In this document: positions 34,829-49,000 of the stretch, one piece after another
Layout of the letters: each line of letters begins with the position of its first letter
Position numbering within the stretch: the first letter of the stretch is position 1
Source of the DNA: Smittia aterrima
Taxonomy: Eukaryota; Arthropoda; Insecta; Diptera; Chironomidae
Direction of reading: 5' to 3'
Length of the DNA stretch: 64,000 bases
NCBI GenBank assembly: GCA_033063855.1
Contig: CP093829.1
Coordinates: 21,607,537-21,671,536, forward strand
Program-made: the position numbers and the translations under genes
The notes under the pieces: generated by a model
The model's input: the letters and a program-made list of their open reading frames with translations, nothing else
Database searches by the model: none
What the model was told of the DNA's origin: nothing

Positions 34829-37800
34829 CTGCAAATGAAAAGTTTTGACAGCTTATCGAGATGAAAGAGTTGAGTCATTCGAATTTTAAAGAAAAGGAAA
34901 TGGGAAACCTGACAACTTCCTAAAGCGAAATGGAAAAGTCAATTTCCTTCATTTCAAAAGTTAATCTTTCCGGATTCGATAACAATGAAATGAAATGTTC
35001 AACTAGTGATTGTTAACCTCTATCTCCTGATCAAAATGAAACCAGAGGGGTGAATTGTGTTTTCGACAAGTTGAAGGCTTTTCCATTTTAAAATAACGCG
35101 CAGAGTTCGATAAATTTATCTTTTCGAATGGAAAAAAAGTTGACCCGAAACTTTTCACCTGCTCACACTTCGGGGAGTGACGACGTTGCATGTAAAACTT
35201 TATCTACAGCTTGTCTCAAAGATGATGGAAAGGTCCAGTGGGGATTTAATTGGTTGTAATTTAAAGCACATCATCATCGTTCTTCATCTTTCCGTCCCAT
35301 AAATTCGAAAGCATTTAAAACTTTCGTGTCTGTTTTTGCCCTGAGTCGGTCGATGAGTTTTCCGAGTACCGGCCATAAGAATTATTTGGGTGAAGGAACA
35401 AATAAAAAAACGCTTTATGCTATCAGTAACAATGAACTTATCGTTGAATCAAAGCTCGAGAGAGTTCAAAGCTTTCATTTCCTTCACTCTAATCGATCGT
35501 GAATGAGCTGTGCGTCTCATTGTTCGCTGGGTGAAAAGTAAATTTAGAAACTCGTGACGTCTTAATGAGAACCAAATCGACGAAGCTTTGTCGACAAAGG
35601 CAAGTGCCAGATCCTCGGTCTATGAACAATAAATAAACGCTCTTTGAAATATTTGGGACTTTCATTCGAAGGAAGTGAAAATTATTTGCTTTTCAGGTTG
35701 ATTTGAAAATAGTTTCCGTGAAAATGGAAAATCCCTTCACAAATGTTTGTCCTCGAGCGATTGCATTTCTATTTCATATTATTTCCCTCTTTTACTTTCG
35801 TCGATGACGAATCAAACATTATCGATTTTTCCGACAGCGTTATTCATTCACATTTTCCGCCCGTTTGGCTTTGGCTCACTCACGAAACAAAAACCGCAGT
35901 TTCATCTGTGCTAAGTGAAAATAGAGGAAAAAGTATGAACTGTGGCAACAAACGAAGGCGAAACATTGTGTATTGAGAATATTTTTGGTTTGTCCCTCTC
36001 TCATTTTCGTTCTCGGCCATTAAGCGATGTGAACTGCGACGGGGTTTGTTCTGTAACTGATGCGCTAGAACTATTACAATGAAATTTTTAGTCGACAGCG
36101 AAGACTCTTTTGTATTTTCAATCCTTCATTAGAATTTTTTATTGACTCAATCCTGCAACGAACTCGCTTTTGCTATCGTATGTCAGGTTAATAATTAAAA
36201 CTGATTGTATTGAAGCTAGAACACGTCACGACGATAAAACGGAAGTTTTAATCAGAAAACTTGAAATTGCACTCGAGGACTTTTACACATTGCGCGAGAG
36301 ATTGCTCGATGAAAATCTTTTCACTCAATTATTCAAAAACCTTTTTAACAACAGGTGCTGAGTTTGCAAGATGAACGAGGAGAATTAAGAAATAACGATG
36401 ACTAACATCGCTCCTTTCGCAATCATCTCATCTCTAGCTCGTTGTAAAATGAGCTTTCGCTGGGATGAGTTGAGGAAGAAAATGTATCAAGCAAGACGAG
36501 AGTAATGATCAGAAGTCCAATTAAGAAGTTTTCTTGTTTACCGTCAGCACGAAAATGTCAACATTTGTTTACATTTGTCTCTCACTCTTCTGCACAACTT
36601 CATTTCCTTCGAGGGAAAACTCCGAAAAAATTATTTTTCTTTGTCGCAGAAGATAAAACTTTTATTTTGTCTTCATCAATTTGTCTTCCTTCTGCTTAAC
36701 GTTTCATTTCACTGATAAAATTTCACAACGATCTTAAAATGCAAATTATACATTTTCCGAAGGATGTAAAAAATATTTTACAGCTCATATTAACCCAGTT
36801 CTCATCTGACGACGCTTCCACTTCCCTTCTCACATCACGTGAGGTTAATTTTTATTTTTTTGTGAAAAAGCTTTTACATTTGAATCGAGTTTTAATTGCC
36901 GGGGGTCCACACAATTAAAAAGTTTTTTTTAATCGACAGATCACGACAGCCACGAAAGTATAATTAATCGGCAAGCTACGGTTTTATTTTCCCCTTTTCA
37001 TCAATTTTCCGGATAAAGGAAGCTTTAATGATTATTTAATTTGAATTTTTTGTTTCATCGGCGACTGGTTGCTTCTTCTTTAATTTTTTAAATTGATTTC
37101 CTAACTTTTTCATTCTTCGTTGAGCGATTAGACGGAAAATTTGTTGAGTAATTGAATTGATCTCATTACGACACTGAGTGGAACGAATTAATTTAATTTG
37201 TTTTCGTGGCTTTAGGATAATTAAAAAAGGGTCAAAGTCCCCGGCCATCAGCAAAGTGATCACCGCAATAAACTTACAATCATAATATCCTCGGCGAAGT
37301 AAATTTTTGTTTGATAATCCCAGATGTAATCCTCATCAGGAGAAGTGATATTCTCGCTCAATATTTCTTCATTTGCCCTCGACGAACTTCCTTTTCTCTT
37401 AATTCGATTTATCACCAAACTGTGTGACTCTATTTCTCGGATATTGATTTTTGCTTTGGCCACGAAAAAAAGTAATGAATTCAGAAAAATATTTTCACTT
37501 TTCTCTGTAATTATATCACTTAATGTTGCCACAGAGCTATCACATTTTAATTTTTCTCTTTCCACTCTCGGTCGATCGCTTGGCCATCAAACGACAGACG
37601 CGAAAAACAAATTTTAAAATTTTTCTTGTGGTATTTCTCGCATTCTTCTTCTTGATTCTTGTTTGTATATAAATAATTATATATTTGAAGTCACTTCTTT
37701 TCACTCTGACAAACAAAATACGAGCGAACTGTCGTTTTTTGATGTTTATCGCTTGAAAATCCGCAGCAGACTGAGTGCAGTAGCACACTCAACTTGGAAT

Positions 37801-39480
37801 GTTCACTTGCTCGTTCGAAGGATAATTTTTTTTCTTTGGGAAAGATTCTCATCGGAGAGTCGAGAGCATGTGCTTGGCCGTTGGAATGTTGACGTGAATC
37901 GTTCGACGTGTTTACCTGAAATTGATTGACAGTCAAGGAAAACTGAAAATAAACGAAAGATTGTAAAAGATTTCGCGAGTATTTTCATGATTTTCTTTTC
38001 ATTGATTACGCTTTTGAAAGCTTCAAAATCTCAAAGGAGAACTTTCCCGTCAGGTCTCGCTGTCATCGCTTGGAAGAGAAAAAGCCGATTCGCGCATGCG
38101 CATCATCAATAATTAATTGCATTTTCCGAACGAACATTACGAACAACATAAAGCACGTTTCCCATCTGCTCAAAGAAAGAAAAAGAGCGAAGAAGCAGCG
38201 AAACTTTGTTATTCTTTGTTCCATTTTTATTTCGAACAACAAAAGCTTTTCATTTTCGTTTGTGTGTGCCAAGTTATTTTTCCTTTGACTGGTGCCATTA
38301 ACTTGTTGTTGCTCTTCATATGTTTCTCGTGTTTCTTTTCGTTTCAAGAAAATCGTGATAAACGAAATTTTCATGCCGAAATTAATTTTACCATTTTATC
38401 CATTAAATGACACAATTTTCCGACGTAGTTTCTTCGTCGGAGTGGATGAGAGATTTTGAGATATTTACGACCTAAAACGGAATAGTTTCGCTATAAATGA
38501 TTCGTCGGTTCAATAAACTTTTGTTCTTTTAGTGGAGCTTCAAGTAATAAACATGTTATAATGCGGCTAGACTTGAAATACCAACCGATGATGAGTAATC
38601 GAGCAAGGAGTGTGTCAAAGCCCAGTTGGAAAATAGAAAGAAAAGTTCTCGAAAGTTTTTCTTTCAAAGAACTTTTTCTTGATGGGATCCTTCACGTACT
38701 GCGACATTTGAAAATTCTTTTTAATTTGATCGTAACATTAACTTTTGATTATTCCCGGAATAATTTGATTCGGAAACTTCAAAAGCACAAAAAAGTAAAT
38801 CAAACATTTTCTGAAACTTCCTGGAAGGTAAATTTTTCTGATGAGCTTTAGAATTTAATCCGACAGCTTGTTAGTTGCCTGATCCTCTTGCTGAACGAGA
38901 AAACTTTTTAAAACTGTTCTGCTTACCTCGAAGGGAAAGTTAGTTTGTTGCTGACAATCCTTAAAATTTCTGAAACAGCTCTCTGATGATTTCGTAACGA
39001 GGAGCAGAGGAAAGCTTCTCCCAAAAAGTACTGCGGAAAGCTCTCGATGCCGAAGCATTTAATTTATTAGTCTGCGTTGCAAAAAAAAAACAACGAGAAG
39101 CATCGATGAGCTGCCCAAAGCAGAGTTCTTGCGCTGTAATAAATCGACGAGCAGAATAAAACAAACGGAGTTTATAGTTTTCAACACAGTTCACTTGATA
39201 TGGCTGTTATCATTAATGCAATATTTATTCGAGAAAAAAAGAAAGTTGTTTATTCATTGAGACAAGTTTTCAGCTGTTCGTGCATTTAAGTTTGAATTTA
39301 TCGAGAGGCAAAGAATACACTCAAAGTGGATTGTTGTGTGTGTTTGTGTTCTGCGGACTTTTATTTTCTCGTAAAAATGAATTTTTTATGGTAATTTATT
39401 TATGATATTTCATAGCTTTCTTGATATCAATAGAATATAAAGGAAAAACAAACTTTTAAATTATTACGCAGTTGATAACA
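34829..39480. other. Interval between the two channel genes
   Basis: Upstream region of copy A and downstream region of copy B. No coding frame is supported. It must contain the promoter and 5' UTR exon of copy A unless these lie further upstream. Confidence 0.45.
39395..39400 (-). terminator. Poly(A) signal of channel copy B
   Basis: AATAAA on the minus strand about 80 bases beyond the TGA at 39481-39483. Confidence 0.5.
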
Positions 39481-42400
39481 TCATTCGGTTTCGTTGGCGA
39501 AAAACTTCTTGTGTGCAAAGAAAATTATCAAAAATGTAGCGTAGGCAAGAGGAAAAGTTATTCTGAAACGAGAAATCGACCGGAACTTGATCAATAATAT
39601 CGAAGGATAAAAAAAAAGAAAAGTTTTTTTCTGTTCTTTCTTTGTTTGACTTTGAATTATTGAAATCTTTTTCTTTCTCTTCTTCTTCTTACCTTGCAAT
39701 AACATCGATGGTTTTAGCTACTCGGATTGGATGCGGTGGTTCTTTCTTTCTCATCTGAACGAAGCATGTCTGAAAGGAAACAGAGGAGAAGTATAAAAGC
39801 CCAAAAACTTGTTTACGAAATCTGATGGAAAAGTCTGATGGAAACGAAGTCAATCCCCAGAAAATCCAATACTGCTTACGATCGTGTTTCGTTTACAGGA
39901 TTTGCAAAAATATTGTTTTCGTGGGAAAACATCTGCGGGATTGTGCAAATCTAATGTTGGGTATCAAATGGTTGTTCTAATGCTTCCTTGAAGCCTTTTA
40001 TTCTGCTAGTAATGCTTCTTCTTCAGACTTTTAGAGCTCACGTCGAGTGACTTCGGCTCTCCCTCTTCTTCCGACGTGAAAATCTTTTCAAACTTGAAAG
40101 CATAACATTTACGTTCATCAATTCTTGAACGAGTCTTTCATTTCTCGGAGAAAGCTTTTCGCTTGAAGCCGTACGGACAAAGAGGGGAGAGATATTGGCT
40201 GTGAAAGCACGGGGAGTGAATAAAAGGGAAGGCAGATGATGGTAAACCATTTAGACCGTCTCAAAATGTCTTCAATCTGTTTAATTTCGAAACGGAATTA
40301 GAGAGAAATGTCGTCGGTATCTTGATAACCATAACAAGGGAACATGATTTGAATGATGATTCGTAAACATTGAACGTTGAATGTAAATTCTTGAACAGCA
40401 TGAATAATGGCTTTCGTCAAGGGAAAGAAATATTTTGAATAGACCAGGACGATGCGAAGGCTTTACTAAGCTTATAAGCAGATTAATTCCCATGAAGCTT
40501 TGCCGTTTTCATAACATTTTGATCGCTTTTCAATTTCAATGCCTCAATGGAAGAAGCATTTTGAATCTTTAATCAAAATGTGTTTAAACGAGAACAATTA
40601 GATCAAAGTTTTCGTAGAAATCATAATGTTGAAAGCTTCTGAGAAGATTTAGTCCCTGATGAGATGAAGCAAAGGCACAAGTGTTATTCAACAGAGCCAT
40701 CGATAAACAAACGAAAAGGATCCGATAAATTTCAGGTCCTAAAGTTTACTCTTTCCACTCTCAGTCGCCTTGAAGAGAAAAGTTCTTCACCATCGACTTG
40801 GGAGAGAGTGTTTGATAAATTTCCGATATCGAAGTGAGATCGATCCATTAGAATATAAGATTACCTCTGTGGCACATCCATTATTAGCCGCCGAGTGAGT
40901 ACAAGGACTTCCGTCACTTCCACAGCTCGTGCAAGCAACAATTTCGTTTGGACCGCTTTGTTCACGTCGCTTTTCGCCCTGCAAAGACATCAATTCGACA
41001 TTTTCATTTAAAATGGAAGAGAAAACGAATCGCAATCAGTTCGACATTCTCTACATTAAAAAATTTCAGCGACATGATCCTAAAGACGCTCGATTAACTA
41101 TTGAATCGAAGATTAATGCATGCAAAGTGCTTTTACATTGAGAGAGTGAGAAATTGACATTTGGGTGAGAGGGTTAGCTTTAAAAAAATCGATAATATTA
41201 TGCAATCGTTGTTAGTTTGTTGAGTTAGTTGACGCCTCACTGGTTCCTGGAACCCAACTCACATCATCTTCATCGTCCAAGTTGTCGATTGCCGTCTCAA
41301 CTGTTTGACTTGACTTTGGGTGTCGATGTCTCGGCGGTTTCATTGGCTGCTCTGTCTCCAGACACAAATTTTCATCTTTCGATGGCGCCATCGAGCTTCT
41401 AACATTGCTTGTTTGAGGGGCGGACGTGCCTGATGTCGATGGCCCTCCCGACACTTGAGATGCGGCGATCTTTTCGGCCGAAATCGCAACATGAGTCTCG
41501 TTCTCTATGGTTTGCTGGGTTGCGTCATTTTTCGGGGATGAAAAAATGTCGAACGCCAAAAATAATAGAAAACAAATAAATGAAAAGCGCTGTCGGAAAT
41601 TAAAAAGTGCGGTTGAGAATATTTCTGGAATAAATCGAACGAATGCATCGAAATTTTCTGTCGCAATTCTCACTGCGACAAAAATGTAATTGTGCAAATT
41701 CTCGTTTGATTTGCAACTTTAGAGCTAAACGAAATCCTACGAAAATAATTTGAAGCTTTTGCTAGATGGACAAGCGACGAGAGAGAGATATCAAATTGAA
41801 TCAAAAGAGAAATCTAATTATATTGACACATAAATTGCAATTTGCGATAAAATAACTTCAAACTACGTAATCAGAGATGCAACTATCAGTGACGGATTAA
41901 TACGAAATTTATGTAGGAGGGCGAGAAAGTGTCGCCTCGTCCCGCATCAGAATAATTTATGGCCCTTAATGGATGGAGGTCAAATATAAATCGATGAAAA
42001 AAGAGAGAGCAGCTTACCAATGGACTGGCCAGAATCATTCCGAACCGACTGAGGACCGCTGGAAGACGCTACAAAAAACGGATTACACACGAGTTACATT
42101 TGCTGATGTGCAGAAAAAAAAGAGTTTTCTTTGTGATTTAATAAAGCCACTGCCATTGAGGGAGCAGGAGAGCGTTGAAAAGGCGATGGAAACAGAAATG
42201 CGAAAGGGGAAAAGCTCGAAATGGAAGATTAATAGTGAGATGTGATTTGCGGAGCAGTCAATGTTCGAGAGATCTACTCGAGGGAGCTTTTACAGTGTGG
42301 ATTTGATTAAGGGAGATTTAAGAAAGCTTTCAGATTAACCAAAAAGCTCTTTGTGAGATTTAAAAAAGCTTTTACCAAAAAATTAATTTTGTGTAACAAA

Positions 42401-45400
42401 GACACTTCTTTTTAAGCCACACTGTGATTTGATTATGGAGCTTTGCACGAGAAGCTTTTGTTGAAGCTCGAAAATTGGCACGATCGAGCTCAATTAATTA
42501 ACATAATCTGAAAAGTTTGTGATTATAACAATCAGTGTCAGTTGTCGACGATGATTTATGAGCATCATCATCACGTCTAGCGATATCGTCGTTAGCCTTC
42601 TGTAAAGCATGTCCAGTCCCAATTGTTGTCCTCTAATGACAATCGTCGTTCAAAACACACACACAATTTGTCGACACAAATCTGTTCGAGAGATTTCATT
42701 GACCGACTTGTTTGCTACATCGTCAGATTAGGAAATTATTATTTGCCACAAAGGAAACAAAATCCAACAGAAATCACAGAATATTCCTCCGGTGAAAGAG
42801 AAACAAAGTCGTATGATGATGAGGGAGCTGAAAGCACATTTCTGTCTATTCCAATTTTATTAATAAACATAAAACTCCTCTTATCGGCAAAGTTATTGTC
42901 TCTCTAGAGAGGTTTCCACAAAAAAGATTTAGTCGTTTTCCAATAAATGCAAATATGAGCATTAAGCATGAACGGATTGTCTGAATAATGTATGCGAGTG
43001 AGTGAGTGAATGAGAGTTGAAGGAAGGTGAGTGAGAGAGAGAGAGTGAGAAAGGAAAACAGAAACAACATATCGATTTGCGAAGAACCAGCAGAAGCAAC
43101 ACAAAGCATTCAATTTCACTTCAGATTGAAATTTATTATTTTGAAATCCATTTGTCTTTCAATTTCTCCTTCTCCTCATACACCTCGGCTTGATGATGAA
43201 TGATGAATGTCAATGTTTTACGATATATGGAAGATAACAATAACAGCAACAAAAAAAAAATCTGTTTACCTGAGTTACGGGATTCTCGCCCGGTCGATAG
43301 ACAACATTGTGTAGTGGACGCTTTCTTCCCACGTAATTGACACAGACGAATTCAAGGAGCGATGCATAGATGAAGCACATGCAAACGCCATCCCAAATGT
43401 TCATCGCAGTCAGATTGGAAACAACTGGCAATGTACTCCGGAAGCCGTTCGATGTGGTGAAAAAATTCAGCATTGTCGTTACGCCTAACCGATGACAGGA
43501 AGAAATGGAAGAGCGAGAGATAGATGACCAGGAAATTGATAAAAAATTGAAGATATTTCTCATCATTTGCCTCGAGATTCCTTTCCTTCCTTTTCGCTTC
43601 CCGAGCTCATAACTTGAGCAACACGAGCGAAGAAGAAAGAATAATAAATCGAGGAAGTTAAAGCAATCTCATTTGAAATTTATGAATTGAAGTCGAATTA
43701 TAATTATTAAGACGATGCGCAGATAATAACGAGAAGTGTCTGTCGATGTTGTAACTAACTCGACAGATATGGAATTGAAATCAATTATTTACGTAGCACT
43801 TCGCGTCAAGAAAGATCCAAAGATGTTTGTGTAATGAGACATCAAATATTTTCACAACAAAGTGTCGGAATGTTCGAGAAGAAAATTAATCTTCCCGCAA
43901 CATCAAAAATTAATCGAAAAATGTGGAAAGGAAAAGGAAAACTGAAGTCGTCAACGTAATGAAGACTCGCTCAACTCACCTATCATAACCCTGTTTGTGC
44001 AAAGAGATAAATTGAGGAAAATGGAATAATCAAGTTTTATGAAAGCTCTCTGCTGCTATCTTTCAGCATGATAATTTACCTTGCGGGCACAGCGTTCCAT
44101 TCTAGCCAAAAGGTAATAAAAGACGATGTCACAAGGATGATTCCGGGGATGAAGACGGTTGTGAAGTAAAAAGCTCGATCCCTCGTAAATGTCAGTTCTA
44201 CTTTTAAACATGAATAATTTCCTAAGGTTGTAGGGGTTAAAAATAAAGAAACTTTTAACCGTCTATGACAAAGTTCTTTAAGAAGAAAACTTTAACAAGA
44301 ACTTTGATTCATAAATATTTCTTCTTTGAAGAGCGATGCGATTATCTGCTTACCTCTCCAGTTTCCTTTAACATCGCACACATCCGTTGCATTCTTGATT
44401 AGATAGGCGTTGAGAGTGGTTAATGAAGGACTCTTCCTCAATGTGTCTTCGTCGTTCTTCCAAACATAAGTGATTGCCTGTTCTTCATAGGAAACTGTTG
44501 TGAAATTAGAAAGGAAAACAAGTGAGTGTGTTGATTAAAAGCTCTCTCGGAGGAAAAGCGGGGAATGAACTCAAGGATTGCTATTATTATTATGTTAGAT
44601 TTGTGCCGAGGAAAGATTCGAGATGGAAAGTCAAAGAGGAAATTTTTGTTTCTCTTTCAATGACTCTCTAGAGCTCTTTTGTGTGTGCTTGAGTGCTTTC
44701 GCTAGCTCGCGTTAGACACGAGGCAATACTTACTACTCTCAACCGAGAAAGAGCAAAGAGGATCATCGAACGGAAAAATATTCAAGCGTCCTTGGCACGA
44801 CAAGATCAAATGTCTTCTGCAATGACACGGAGGTCAACAACAAAAACTTCTTCACCTCACTTCCAACATCAGGTTTGTTCTCTCCTCTCTCGCTTACCTC
44901 ATCAAGTAGTTGATTGTTCCATTTCGGAAGATTCTTAAGGCGAAATGCATCGGAATGATGGGATTATCTTTGAAGTCTCCGTGCATGATGAAGTACGTGT
45001 CGGGTAGCCACATCTTGTCATTGTGATGAATGGCGTTGAGAAAATCGTACGTTGATTGATTCGCATACTTCAGTCGGGGATCAAACCATTGCTGTTGGAG
45101 CAGAAATTCCACTTCGTATTTCTGTGAAAGGAAAATTATTTCATTACTTCCCAGACGAAGTTAATTTAGATCTTTTCGAGGTAACTTACTAAACTAGATT
45201 CATCGGGCGATGCTAAACTCAATAATAAAACGCTAACGTTTACAGTTAAAGTTCCTGAGAGAAAGAGGAAGAGTTTTGAGTTGTATTAAAGAAAAAGTCG
45301 AGCAAGAGACAGCGAGAGAAAGTAAGTCAAATGGGCAAAGGGGAGAAGGACAAACAGGAAAACTTTCAAGAGACGAAAAAAAAAGTTTTCCATTTGACAA

Positions 45401-46089
45401 CATAACATTAGCCAATGAGCGTGAAAGAGTTGCAGCAGCGAGAGACAAAGAGAACTCAAAGTTATTCAAATGATATTCAAACACTTTACCATCAACTGGT
45501 GGCAAGAGACGTTTGTCGTATCTGGAATTTGTTAATAGCTGATCTAGAATAGACTTGTCTGACTTTCCCTCTGCAAAGCTGTGAAAAACGAGAAGAAGTA
45601 GGAGGAGAGAAAGAGGAAACTGTTATGCATTCATCTTTTCATTAGTTCGCTTTTCTTTTTTTCTTTGTACGATTGCTATACGCTTGAGATAACAAAAGCA
45701 TGTAAAGTAGAAGAGCTTTCCTTTCATCTATTGCCGGTTAATAGACAGAATGTATTTGTTCACCACAGAACTTACAAGGGAAGCGGATGAGTGAAGCTTT
45801 CCGATGCAGTCGTTGGCGTTGTGAGACAGCATAATGTTAGAACGATGCTCGAGATAGCATAGAGCCAAAGAGATGATAGTGGTGACAACAAAGCGCTTCG
45901 GCTGGACACAGAGGGCGGCAAGTGTGGAATGAAAGGTCGAGAGGATTCGTCTGATAAGTAAATGTAGGTTGTTGCTTGATTTCGGTGCGTTTTATGCTTT
46001 AGTATGTCTCCATTTCCTTTGCTGCGTTGCGACTGATTCTTTATTGATTTTTTTATTATTTCATGGTTCATTGAAGGAGCCGATGTCAT
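39481..46089 (-). CDS. pHCl-1: pH-sensitive-type Cys-loop chloride channel, copy B
   Basis: Exons in transcript order: 45776-46089, 45490-45578, 45190-45254, 44898-45121, 44734-44816, 44354-44494, 44080-44221, 43980-43990 (11 bases), 43270-43484, 42018-42068, 41263-41514, 40865-40978, 39693-39769 and 39481-39562, giving 619 residues. Domain order equals copy A: signal segment, extracellular domain with Cys-loop around NIFPFDDPL, second Cys pair, M1 (FIPGIILVTSSFITFW), M2 from PARVMIG, M3, GRKRPLHNVVYRPGENP, loop, M4. Differences from A: one more residue (Asn) in FKDNPII, a 252-base Ser/Pro/acidic loop exon with no partner found in A, a single M1 exon, and a different C-terminal tail ending HKKFFANETE. 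It lies 4.7 kb upstream of A on the same strand, so the pair is a tandem duplication. Chloride selectivity follows from the Pro-Ala before M2; pH gating is inferred from family membership. Confidence 0.82.
41263..41514 (-). other. pHCl-1: Copy B-specific M3-M4 loop exon
   Basis: An 84-codon exon from CAACCCAG acceptor to a consensus GTGAGT donor, phase 0 at both ends and so skippable. It is Ser/Thr-rich with a basic PPRHRHPK patch and ends LDDEDD. If the donor is not used, the frame runs 16 codons further to a TAA at 41212-41214, which would give a channel lacking M4. Confidence 0.6.
43028..43050 (+). repeat. Imperfect GA-rich microsatellite
   Basis: GAGTGAGAGAGAGAGAGTGAG-type run in an intron of channel copy B. 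Such tracts can bind GAGA-type factors; function is not shown. Confidence 0.6.
43980..43990 (-). other. pHCl-1: 11-base microexon of channel copy B (start of M2)
   Basis: AAACAG then GGTTATGATAG then GTGAGT. It encodes the end of Arg, Val-Met-Ile and the first base of Gly, with the same length and phase as 28690-28700 in copy A. It is required to keep the frame. Confidence 0.8.
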
Positions 46090-49000
46090 TGAGTTGAGTC
46101 TGTTTTTGTGTGTGGAGGCGTGACCGTGGAATGAGCTGAATATCCACTTTTAGTTGCTCTGCTCGTGAGAAATCCAATTGAACGTGTTGTCAATTCTCTT
46201 TCGGATTCAAGTGGCTCACGACGACATCTAAGAAGGACGAAAGAAAGTAAAATCGACATTAAGTTTAAGCATCGTTTATGGCTTGCTGTGTAAAGAGCAA
46301 TCTGAGTGTGGATTTAGGATTTAGGAGATTGAATCAACTGCGACGTTTTTCACATCACTCGCTGGTGATTAAGAAAGTTGTTGTAAGTCAGACTTTCTAT
46401 CCTTCGACGGATTACAAGTGACACCCAAGAGATTTGGGTCACTCGAATACTAATTCCATTTACTTCATCGTTGCGCAATCAGATCCGCGAACCCTCCCCG
46501 CAAAAATAAAACGTTCTCATCTTAAAATCCCTAAAAGATTGTCATCATGGTAACGACCGTTGTAATGCAGAAAGAATTTCTATGACATTTGCCTTTGCTA
46601 GACACTAGAGAAGCTTTTAGAATGTTTTCCTCGGATTAGACGAAGCCTCAGAAATTCATAATCGATAAATTTTCATTGTAAATACTCAAATAATAAAATT
46701 CAAGAGTTTGCCTTGTTATTGCGGTGCTTAGAAGTAAAATGCAAATCTCGCTGTTCTTGGTCCCTTTGCTACTCTTACTCATGAGGGAAGAATCGAGCTG
46801 AGACTCCCTTGGAGAGAAGCTTTATGTTAATTTTATGGAAAAGACTTTAAGGAACTTTTTTCTTTCAATTATTTCGACCTTCTACTTGAGCGAGAGACTG
46901 TGCCTCAGCCTTAATTGCCTTTTCATTGGCTTCGTTATGGCAGAAACAGCAAATCTGAGAGAACTTACACTTTTGTTTATTGCTATTCAGGAAATCTCAC
47001 TTCAAAAGAAAAATTTCCTGAATGGATCGGAAAAGTCAAAAGACTCTGTACGAGCGCAACGGAAATCTTCTTCCGTTAATTCACTTTTCGTTTCATCATT
47101 TTTTCATTCTCAAGGGATCCTTCTCCTTTCACAAAGAACAGCATCAACAACATTAAAAATCAATCCCAGTCTTCACATCAAGCAGAAGCTTACATGAAAT
47201 GAATATTTTTCTCCTTATGAAAACTGAATTCGTTCCACTTGGAACATTTTTCGAGAGTTTGTTCTTAAGTTCCTTCGTTTGCATGTAATTGTCATGAATA
47301 ATAAAAATCCCTTCAACCCAACTCACTCTCTCTTCAAGAAATGTTCTGAGAACTTATTAATAAACGTGAAAAATTTATTTGCGTTTTATTGATTACAAAC
47401 TGAACAAGAAGGGAAACTCTAGAAAGTTTTGTGAGAGAAAGGCTGATGGGCTTTTGTCTATGAAAATCAGGGAGAATGGAAAAGTTTGTTCATGAGCTTA
47501 TCATTCGTTTGCCATGTTCTCGGCTTCGTTCGATGTGAGCTTCATAAAAAATTAATCCGCAATCATCGTCACAAAACACATTAACGTCACATTCAAAACT
47601 TGGTAATTGTTTCGCAAACGACTTAAGCTGCTCACTCTTTTTTAGCGTGGGAGGAAATTAATTTTTATTCATGCATCATGTTAATTCCTCCTGCTTCCTT
47701 AATTATGCTCCCGGCCCTGACACGAAACACAAGAAACAGTCGCCTCAGTAACACGACTTGCTGCATAAATTTCCGTCATGACTTTCAATGTCAACGTTTG
47801 TTATGAACACAGCGCAGAATGCATTAAGCTATTTTGAAAAGAAAAGCTCTAATGGTCGACCTGGCTTTCGTTCTTGTTCTCTGTGATTTTAAGTGGAAAC
47901 TTGTGTTGTACTCCACTTTTTTTCATAAATATTACAAAGCCTTAAATGATATTTCCTTTGCTCCAGATTATTTCTGCTTCGACATGCAAAATCTGAGCTT
48001 AAAAATTGCTCAATAGCGTGCGGGATCTTTGTCGCCGTCGCTTTATAATTCCAAAGACACGAAGCTTTACAATCCCAGCGCTAAATTGGATGAGGTTTTG
48101 TGCGAGCTTAAATTGAAATCGTAGGAGAGAATCGATGTGGAAGTTCAATGGTTAGCGGACTCTTGAGTCCCTCATCAAAGCTGCTAAGCCCTTTGGTTAT
48201 CACCATCAAGTCAAGCATACTTTTATTGTCTGACAATTTGTGTTGGAACGTGATGGAATAAAGAATAAAGTTTAATGGAAAAGCAAGCGTTTAGTTTGTA
48301 CAAAAAAAAATGAAGCACAACATCGCGCGAAATATTAATCAACAGCGGGAGCATAATAGTTTAAGAGAAATACAGAAATTTTATGACAAGCAGAATTAAA
48401 TGAAATTTTTTATTAAAAAGCTTTCGCGTGCTTGTAATAAATAATCCAACTTTCCATTGCGAGCAGCGAATATCCATCATGACATTGTTTTCCTCCATTC
48501 TTTCTCTCGAGCGCGGTGTTTTATTTATGCGATGTTGTTGGTGTGTGCAAAGTCGCAACGAAGAGGCTAAGAGTCATCAAAGCCATATTTACCCAAATCA
48601 CACACTGCATAATTAATTGTAGTGGAGTGAGCAGCAGCAACGCGCTTCTCTTCTATTTCGCAGAAACAAAATTTCTGTTTTGAAATTATAATTTGAGTTG
48701 AGAGAGTCAACGATGCTAACGACAGCGATATTAATTCGAGTTGAACAAAATGAATTAATTGCATCGTTGAGCGGATTTGGAGTAAACAGGATTTTCTACG
48801 ATTAAACTAATTCAGAAATAAATCTGTCGTGAGCATCCAGAGCCACTCGTGGCGAACATAAACAACGTCAATGATGAAATATTTGAAGACAGACACATTA
48901 GTTTGTTGGTCATTGGAAAATTATAATTATTTGCTTGAGATGATTGCTGTTGTATTAGTTTCTGAAAAGGATTGAATTCAAGACAATGTGTGCTCACATT

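Noticed and set aside
46835..47197. 120-codon plus-strand frame with an ATG and hydrophobic start
   Set aside because: The hydrophobic stretch is suggestive, but composition is random-like, there is no promoter element or poly(A) signal in a sensible place, and no family resemblance.
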